Positions 1 through 3,736 of a DNA stretch of 5,652 nucleotides are shown in pieces; the first letter of the stretch is position 1, and every line of letters begins with the position of its first letter. Made by a program: the position numbers and the translations under genes. The DNA is taken from positions 1 through 5,652 of the forward strand of contig NZ_CALHII010000106.1 in assembly GCF_938030815.1 (NCBI RefSeq), given 5' to 3'. The notes under the pieces were generated by a model. The model was not told the DNA's origin. It was given only the letters and a program-made list of their open reading frames with translations, and did not search any database. The stretch is from an uncultured Campylobacter sp. GTDB taxonomy: Bacteria > Campylobacterota > Campylobacteria > Campylobacterales > Campylobacteraceae.

Positions 1-388
1 CATTTTTGTAGTTATCTATATAATCAAAAACAATCTTTGCTAAACTATGATTTTGTGGATTTGAATAGATTAAAATGGAATTTTGTAAGGTATGCAAAAT
101 AGCTTGGAATTTTTTATATAAATCTTTTTCGTTTTGATACTCGTAGTTTGGGTATAAATAATATGAATTACTAGTTCCACCTATCTTTTTTGTAAAAAAT
201 GTTTTTATGGTGTCTAATGAAGTTCGTGATAGTCTTGGAGTACTAAGAAGCCTCCCGTTCTCAATTTTAAAATCAATAGCCAAAGTTATATGGTCACTAT
301 CCTTAAAATTGGAACTTTTAATCATAGCCTTAACATCGTCGTCACTTAACAAGTTGCCAATTTTATAGAGTTTATGAGCTAATCCCAT
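1..388 (-). CDS. cas8b: Type I-B Cascade large subunit Cas8b (Csh1/TM1802-like), N-terminal part, cut by window edge
   Basis: Reading leftward from the ATG at 388, an open frame of 129 codons runs off the window edge without a stop. It begins MGLAHKLYKIGNLLSDDD and is rich in Lys, Asn and Tyr. The opening (LYKIG, then an acidic stretch) resembles Cas8b/Csh1 (TM1802) N-termini, and the position directly after cas6 is where cas8b sits in type I-B operons. Cas8b is the large Cascade subunit that recognises the PAM and, with Cas7, Cas5 and Cas6-made crRNA, binds target DNA before Cas3 acts. The start is fixed by an in-frame TAA shortly upstream. The ribosome site is weak: an AAGG at 401-404 lies 12 bases before the ATG. 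The frame is much more AT-rich than cas6 or glyS. The assignment rests on context plus the N-terminus. cas7, cas5 and cas3 should follow to the left. Confidence 0.72.
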   Translation of the reverse strand, partial: MGLAHKLYKIGNLLSDDDVKAMIKSSNFKDSDHITLAIDFKIENGRLLSTPRLSRTSLDTIKTFFTKKIGGTSNSYYLYPNYEYQNEKDLYKKFQAILHTLQNSILIYSNPQNHSLAKIVFDYIDNYKN

Positions 389-502
389 ATTTTATTTTTA
401 CCTTAAGTATTTTAATTAATTTTACGACCATTTTACTTAAATATTTCTAAAATTATTCTAGATTTGAAATCAGAATAAGATTAAGGCATTAAGAGGCATA
501 TT
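389..502. other. AT-rich spacer between the mini-gene and cas8b, with a 7-bp inverted repeat
   Basis: This stretch holds no open frame that I can support and no convincing terminator or sigma70 promoter for cas8b. An inverted repeat, TTAAGTA at 403-409 and TACTTAA at 434-440, encloses 24 bases. Its left arm overlaps the AAGG at 401-404 that is the best Shine-Dalgarno candidate for cas8b, so a weak hairpin in the mRNA could partly cover it. Since no terminator is visible, transcripts from the mini-gene promoter probably continue into cas8b. Confidence 0.4.
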
Positions 503-658
503 TTATTGTGATTCAGAAACTAATTGCAATAAATACTGAACTCTATCTGCCCCCAAATTTATGTCAAATATTTTAACATCTACGATAGGGCTAAAAAATA
601 TACATAAAATGCACAATATGTATTTTCCCATGCGATTAAGAACTTTTTTGGTTTTCAA
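503..658 (-). CDS. Candidate CreT-type toxin: 51-residue hydrophobic mini-protein in the cas6-cas8b gap
   Basis: A TTG at 656-658 opens a 51-codon frame ending in TAA at 503-505. AAGGAG (minus strand, 670-665) lies six bases before the TTG, and a consensus promoter lies just upstream, so expression is well supported. The predicted protein has a basic start (MKTKKVLNRMGK), a hydrophobic segment at about residues 13-26 (YILCILCIFFSPIV, with Cys16 and Cys19) and a polar tail ending LVSESQ. This resembles the small membrane-active peptides of type I toxin-antitoxin pairs, but I recognise no family. Four Ile codons are ATA, and the RNA itself could be the toxic agent, as in haloarchaeal CreT, where a tiny frame ties up a scarce tRNA. 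The toxin role is inferred from the adjacent crRNA-like gene that targets this promoter. The internal ATG at codon 10 has no ribosome site. Confidence 0.6.
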   Translation of the reverse strand: MKTKKVLNRMGKYILCILCIFFSPIVDVKIFDINLGADRVQYLLQLVSESQ

Positions 659-664
659 ATATAA

Positions 665-670
665 CTCCTT
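665..670 (-). promoter_or_regulatory. Strong ribosome binding site of the mini-gene
   Basis: AAGGAG on the minus strand is six bases upstream of the TTG start and decides that start over the internal ATG. It is the tail of the motif AAAGAATAAGG (677-667), whose exact complement occurs in the neighbouring small RNA. Confidence 0.75.
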
Positions 671-683
671 ATTCTTTTACCTC

Positions 684-712
684 ATTATAGCACAAAATAA
701 AATATATGTCAA
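684..712 (-). promoter_or_regulatory. Consensus sigma70 promoter of the mini-gene (creT-like)
   Basis: On the minus strand TTGACA (712-707) and TATAAT (689-684) are separated by exactly 17 bases, a perfect match to both consensus boxes. Transcription should begin near 677, leaving a short leader that starts with AAAGAATAAGG and leads straight into the ribosome site. Campylobacter vegetative promoters usually lack a recognisable -35 box, so a full-consensus promoter is unusual and suggests a gene that is normally held off by a strong repressor. Confidence 0.85.
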
Positions 713-716
713 GTTA

Positions 717-732
717 TATTGTTTTAAAGGTT
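717..732 (+). promoter_or_regulatory. Candidate Cascade target site (protospacer seed) at the mini-gene promoter
   Basis: TATTGTTTTAAAGGTT here is identical to 810-825, the 16 bases that follow the repeat handle in the small RNA gene. The identity stops sharply on both sides. The three bases on the PAM side are TTA (714-716), while the handle ends AAT, so all three differ, as expected for a target as opposed to a repeat. The site begins five bases upstream of the -35 box (707-712). A Cascade complex footprint of about 35 bp would extend to about 750, into the upstream part of the divergent promoter. Whether TTA is a valid PAM for this system is unknown. Confidence 0.68.
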
Positions 733-740
733 CATGTGCC

Positions 741-770
741 ATTTTATTTTGATAAAAATCGTGTTATAAT
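741..770 (+). promoter_or_regulatory. Promoter of the crRNA-like small RNA
   Basis: TATAAT at 765-770 is preceded by GTGT and an AT-rich tract, which fits the -10-dominated promoters of Campylobacter. Transcription would begin near 777-778, directly before the repeat-like sequence. There is no -35 box at normal spacing: TTGATA at 749-754 is only ten bases from the -10. The segment is an inverted copy of the mini-gene promoter with about nine bases inserted. Confidence 0.6.
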
Positions 771-790
771 GCAGATTAAAGAATAAGGTT

Positions 791-809
791 TCCCGTTGGG
801 ATTTAAAAT
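791..809 (+). repeat. Single degenerate CRISPR-repeat-like element
   Basis: A 4-bp stem with a GTT loop (791-801) is followed by TTTAAAAT. This is the 3' half of a Cas6-type repeat: a small stem-loop plus an A/T-rich 8-nt tag. It is a single copy, and the 5' part upstream of 790 cannot be judged without the cognate array, which lies outside the window. Confidence 0.55.
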
Positions 810-819
810 TATTGTTTTA

Positions 820-842
820 AAGGTTGTGACCTTATTCTTTTT
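820..842 (+). terminator. Weak intrinsic terminator of the small RNA
   Basis: AAGGT (820-824), loop TTGTG-like (825-828) and ACCTT (829-833) form a 5-bp stem followed by ATTCTTTTT. The stem is short, but the T-run is suitable. The alternative pairing of 778-789 with 829-840 would also place a 12-bp stem immediately before T's. It overlaps the cas6 stop codon on the other strand. Confidence 0.4.
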
Positions 843-1518
843 GCTTTACAACCTCCAAAACCCCTACTCCGTAGTTCATGCACCCACTTCCAGCGCCCGT
901 GCCAATGATCAAATTGATTAGTTCAGCCCTAGCTAAAATTTTCCATCTTGCTTGCCACGCATATACCGGCTCGCGATTGTTGCCGTAATAGAATTTCACA
1001 GATTCACCCAGCTTTTGCCACAATAAATTTAATTCCATTTCGCCATCATATTTTCGCCCCATAATCGTTTCAAATCGCTGTAAAATATTCGTCTTCATCA
1101 TCTCTAAATGTCTACTATCTTGCGGCTGCAAATAGACTTTATGTCCCAAAAGCCCGCTTACTGCGCACGCCACGTAGCCTTGCACAATAGCTTCGTTCTC
1201 GCAGATTTTATGATTTTTCGCTTCGACGGTAGTTTGCGTAAATAAAATTTCACCCAAGCTTAGCCCATCTTTTAGCACTGCTAGCGCGATTTTACGTTCA
1301 AACTCCAGCTCGCATGAAGCAAATCGCACGCGCAAGTCCTCTCCTCGCAAGATAAAATCAAACACCGTGCGTTTAAAAATTTTACCGCTTGATTCGTGCC
1401 TATATCCTACGTGCTCTGAAGCCGGCAGATAGCGATAAAGAAAGCCCTGAATCAGCTGCGAGAGAGATTTTGTGATTTTTAGATTTTTAGTTGGTAATTT
1501 TGCGTTGATGATTAGCAT
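832..1518 (-). CDS. cas6: CRISPR pre-crRNA endoribonuclease Cas6
   Basis: This 228-residue protein has the usual Cas6 length. Its strongest mark is the C-terminal glycine-rich loop GTGAGSGCMNYGVG (residues 206-219) followed by VLEVV, typical of the second ferredoxin-like fold of Cas6. Near the N-terminus YRHES (His41) precedes a hydrophobic FDF strand and is the best candidate for the catalytic histidine; His36 is the alternative. Cas6 cuts CRISPR transcripts within the repeats and leaves an 8-nt 5' handle. The start is the ATG at 1518 because AAAGGAG lies six bases before it; the frame stays open to 1551, but the extra residues MGRILPRKGAQ have no such support. cas6 follows the glyS terminator and precedes cas8b, as in type I-B operons. 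Its base composition matches glyS (locally over 50% GC), unlike cas8b. Its final codons (KQKE and stop) overlap the antisense small RNA. Confidence 0.88.
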   Translation of the reverse strand: MLIINAKLPTKNLKITKSLSQLIQGFLYRYLPASEHVGYRHESSGKIFKRTVFDFILRGEDLRVRFASCELEFERKIALAVLKDGLSLGEILFTQTTVEAKNHKICENEAIVQGYVACAVSGLLGHKVYLQPQDSRHLEMMKTNILQRFETIMGRKYDGEMELNLLWQKLGESVKFYYGNNREPVYAWQARWKILARAELINLIIGTGAGSGCMNYGVGVLEVVKQKE

Positions 1519-1520
1519 TT

Positions 1521-1534
1521 GCGCTCCTTTGCGC
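1521..1534 (-). promoter_or_regulatory. cas6 ribosome binding site in a GCGC-flanked loop
   Basis: AAAGGA, the core of the cas6 Shine-Dalgarno site, lies between two GCGC tetramers (1521-1524 and 1531-1534) that could pair across a six-base loop. The site fixes the ATG at 1516-1518 as the start. Any effect of the tiny hairpin on translation is speculative. Confidence 0.5.
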
Positions 1535-1537
1535 GGT

Positions 1538-1572
1538 AAAATTCTGCCCAAGGTTCGTGTAAACCTTGGGCA
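1538..1572 (-). terminator. Intrinsic terminator after glyS, upstream of cas6
   Basis: TGCCCAAGGTT and its exact complement (1545-1555 with 1562-1572) form an 11-bp perfect stem with a six-base loop. On the minus strand it is followed by GAATTTTA, a run of four T's; on the plus strand no T-run follows, so it acts in the glyS direction. It ends only about 20 bases before the cas6 start and I see no cas6 promoter in between, so cas6 may depend on read-through past this hairpin or on a promoter inside glyS. Confidence 0.75.
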
Positions 1573-1590
1573 AATGAGTTCTAAGTGAAA

Positions 1591-3618
1591 TTAAAATCCT
1601 ATCTCTTTGATATCGGCAAACTGCAAAAACGCGCGATAAATTTGTCCGATATTTGCGATACGATTTGCACGTATCTTGACATCCTGGACGTTTATCATTA
1701 CGTTATCAAAAAAATCATCAATCACGCCTTTAAGCCCAAATAGTGAGCGCAGATACCCACTCACGTCGTTTTCGTTGAGCTTAATCGCCCTGAACGCCAC
1801 ATTTAGCGCACGCTCAGCGTCGTGTTCGAATAGGCTTTCATCCACCACGCCAATTTCTTCGTCCTTGATGATATTGGCTAGGCGCTTAAAGGTCGCGAAA
1901 TTTTCTGCAAAATCCGCTGCTGCTGCGATCTCGCCCAGAGCTTTTATAGCCTTGCTTAGTCGCAACAGATCGTTTTCGCCGCTTGCGATGCACGCCTTGA
2001 TCACGGACGGATTTATCTCGTCAAAAATTCCGTATAACCTATCTTTTATAAAATCCAGCAGCTTAGAAATGTCAAATTTCTTATAATTTGGCACCAGCTT
2101 TTGCGCCAGCGCATTCGCATCAAAGCTCAATCCTTGATTTAGTAAAATTTTAATTAGCCCCGTAGCTGCGCGGCGAAGCGCATACGGATCTTTATTGCCG
2201 CTTGGAACTTTATTGATGCTAAAAAGCCCCAGGAGCGTTTCAAATTTCATCGCTATAGCGATTACGCTACTAAATACACCGCTTGGCAGCTCACTATCCT
2301 CGCCGCTAGGCAGATATTGCTCGCGTATCGCGCGGCATACATGATCTGCCAGTCCAGCATGTGCGGCATAGTAACTACCCATAATGCCTTGAAGCTCGCT
2401 AAATTCGCCCACCATCGTGCTGCTAAGATCTGCTTTACTAAACATTACGGCATTTTCTACATCCCGCGCAAAATCCTTTTTGCCGATCTCCGCCTCAATC
2501 TGTGTAGCATAATCCGCGCTCAGTGCCTTTGCTACGGCTAGCTCGCGCACTTGCTTATCATAAACTGAGCCAAGAGCTTGCATATAGGAAATTTGCTTAA
2601 GTTTTTCAGGGCTAAATTCCGCTTGCAAATCGCTTTTCCAAAAAAACATAGCATCGCTTAGGCGCGCGCGTAAAACTTTTTCATTGCCGCGTATCACTAG
2701 CTCGTCATCATCGGTGATCGCATTGCTAACGACAACGAAGTGATTGCTTAAGTTTTTACCCTCGAAAACTGGAAAATAGCGCTGATTTTCCTTCATCGAA
2801 GTGATGATGACCTCTTTTGGCACGCTTAAAAAATCTCGCTCAAAGCTGCCTAACAGCGCCGTCGGATACTCAGTGATAGCCGTTACTTCATCCAGCAACG
2901 CAGGATCGACCTCGATCTTAAAGCCATGCTTTTTCTCGAGCTTTGCAAACTCGCTTAGAATTTTATCTTTTCTTTTTTGCTCGCTTAAAATTACGCCGTT
3001 ACGCTCCAGCAGTGCAAAATAATCTGCGGCGTCTTTAAATTTAATCGCTTCATAGCCAAATTTTCGATGCGGAAAAAATGCAGCCGCGCTTCGCACGCCA
3101 TAAATTTCAAAATCTACGTTTTGACCGCCCAAAACGCAGGCTATGCTTCTTATCGGACGGATAAACTCAAACTTGCCGCTACCCCAGCGCATCGCGCGTC
3201 CAAAATTTAGCGATCGTAAAAACTCCTCTATCATTTCGCCTAGGATTTCACGACTATCACGCCCCTTTTGCACCGCAGCGTGGTAGAGCACCTCTTTGCC
3301 GCCTATCTGCCGAAATTCCAGCTCGCTTTCGCTTAAGCCGCATTTTTTAGCAAAACTTAGCGCTGCAGGGCTCCACGCGCCGTCTTTGAGCGCGACGGAT
3401 TTTGGCGCGCCCGTGCTTACGATCTGCGCATCATCGCCGCGTTGTGGAAAATCCTCGTGAAATAGCACGAATCTACGCGGGCTAAATTCGAAGCGAAAGT
3501 CGCTATTTATGCGGTTGGCCTCAAGCACTGCGCGCCATTTTGGCGCGATATTCGCACGCTCTTTTAAAAACGGGATCGCAGGCAGCTCCTCGACCCCAAT
3601 CTCAATGAGTAGTTCCAT
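1591..3618 (-). CDS. glyS: Glycine--tRNA ligase beta subunit
   Basis: The 675-residue protein is the beta chain of the bacterial alpha2beta2 glycyl-tRNA synthetase, which charges tRNA-Gly in the cytoplasm; the catalytic alpha chain GlyQ is encoded elsewhere. It opens with the family signature MELLIEIGVEELPA. Further conserved stretches are MRWGSGKFEFIRPIR (142-156), ITSMKENQRYFPVF (272-285), RGNEKVLRARLSDAMFF (310-326), FSELQGIMG (406-414), EQYLPSGEDSELP (433-445) and GNKDPYALRRAATG (474-487), followed by the C-terminal anticodon-binding helical region. Length is normal and the frame is intact. The ATG at 3618 has AAGGA five bases upstream. The first 17 bases overlap the end of the small membrane protein gene, so the two are probably co-transcribed. 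A strong hairpin follows the stop. Confidence 0.97.
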   Translation of the reverse strand: MELLIEIGVEELPAIPFLKERANIAPKWRAVLEANRINSDFRFEFSPRRFVLFHEDFPQRGDDAQIVSTGAPKSVALKDGAWSPAALSFAKKCGLSESELEFRQIGGKEVLYHAAVQKGRDSREILGEMIEEFLRSLNFGRAMRWGSGKFEFIRPIRSIACVLGGQNVDFEIYGVRSAAAFFPHRKFGYEAIKFKDAADYFALLERNGVILSEQKRKDKILSEFAKLEKKHGFKIEVDPALLDEVTAITEYPTALLGSFERDFLSVPKEVIITSMKENQRYFPVFEGKNLSNHFVVVSNAITDDDELVIRGNEKVLRARLSDAMFFWKSDLQAEFSPEKLKQISYMQALGSVYDKQVRELAVAKALSADYATQIEAEIGKKDFARDVENAVMFSKADLSSTMVGEFSELQGIMGSYYAAHAGLADHVCRAIREQYLPSGEDSELPSGVFSSVIAIAMKFETLLGLFSINKVPSGNKDPYALRRAATGLIKILLNQGLSFDANALAQKLVPNYKKFDISKLLDFIKDRLYGIFDEINPSVIKACIASGENDLLRLSKAIKALGEIAAAADFAENFATFKRLANIIKDEEIGVVDESLFEHDAERALNVAFRAIKLNENDVSGYLRSLFGLKGVIDDFFDNVMINVQDVKIRANRIANIGQIYRAFLQFADIKEIGF

Positions 3619-3736
3619 CTTTATCCTTTTTTCGTTGATTTCGTTTTTCGTTTTTCTCCATCATTTCGCGGTTAAATCCTACGATCATAAATATCATAAA
3701 AAGCACGAAAAGTGCGGTTATAACGGCGTGTATCAT
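3602..3736 (-). CDS. Small single-span membrane protein, 44 residues, function unknown
   Basis: An ATG at 3734-3736 overlaps the stop of the upstream nuclease-like gene by four bases (ATGA), and the frame ends in TGA at 3602-3604, 17 bases inside glyS. The protein is one hydrophobic helix (residues 1-21, ending VLFMIFMIVGF) followed by a highly charged tail rich in Lys, Arg, Glu and Asn (residues 23-40). By the positive-inside rule the tail should be cytoplasmic. The tight overlaps on both sides indicate translational coupling within one operon and make chance coding unlikely. I recognise no family. The charged tail could contact RNA or protein, but nothing in the sequence shows this. Confidence 0.65.
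   Translation of the reverse strand: MIHAVITALFVLFMIFMIVGFNREMMEKNEKRNQRKKDKDGTTH

Larger units (their letters stand above)
667..788. repeat. Imperfect inverted duplication carrying the two divergent promoters
   Basis: Three blocks on the minus strand recur in the same order on the plus strand. ATTTTATTTTG is at 703-693 (minus) and 741-751 (plus). GTGCTATAATG at 693-683 matches GTGTTATAATG at 761-771. AAAGAATAAGG is at 677-667 and 778-788. The plus copy has about nine extra bases (752-760) between the first two blocks, which destroys any -35 to -10 spacing copied from the minus promoter. The symmetry indicates that one promoter arose from the other by inverted duplication. In RNA reading through on the minus strand the arms can fold into a long hairpin. 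Confidence 0.75.
778..842 (+). ncRNA. Candidate CreA-type crRNA-like antitoxin RNA (one degenerate repeat plus one partial spacer)
   Basis: The predicted RNA begins at about 778, seven to eight bases after TATAAT, and ends in a T-run near 842. In order it holds AAAGAATAAGGT, a repeat-like hairpin (TCCC 791-794, loop GTT, GGGA 798-801), the 8-nt handle TTTAAAAT (802-809) and a spacer-like part from 810. Cas6 typically cuts at the 3' base of the repeat stem and leaves an 8-nt 5' handle. Here the stem base at 801 is exactly eight bases before the 16-nt match to the mini-gene promoter. The end of the spacer, CCTTATTCTTTT (830-841), is also complementary to the mini-gene ribosome-site region. The first 12 bases (778-789) are a perfect inverted repeat with 829-840. 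The 3' end lies antisense to the last codons of cas6. No second repeat is visible. The CreA assignment is inferred from this architecture. Confidence 0.66.

Noticed and set aside
561..752. Plus-strand open frame of 63 codons
   Set aside because: It is antisense to the better supported mini-gene and crosses its promoter; no good ribosome site precedes its ATG.
734..769. Plus-strand 11-codon frame starting ATG TGC with AAGG three bases upstream
   Set aside because: The spacing is too short, it ends inside the TATAAT box of the small RNA promoter, and no promoter places it in a transcript.
749..770. TTGATA at 749-754 as the -35 box of the small RNA promoter
   Set aside because: It is only ten bases from TATAAT; the usual gap is 16-18. 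The -10 alone is the usable element.
717..825. Reading the two 16-base copies as repeats of a CRISPR array
   Set aside because: The copies are 93 bases apart with no regular period, and the repeat-like hairpin occurs only once, so this is a spacer-target pair and not an array.
832..1551. cas6 start at the ATG at 1551
   Set aside because: The AAAGGAG site positions the start at 1518, and the extra residues overlap the terminator hairpin region.
1545..1572. Hairpin before cas6 considered as a CRISPR-like or attachment site
   Set aside because: A perfect 11-bp stem directly followed by T's on the glyS strand is fully explained as an intrinsic terminator.
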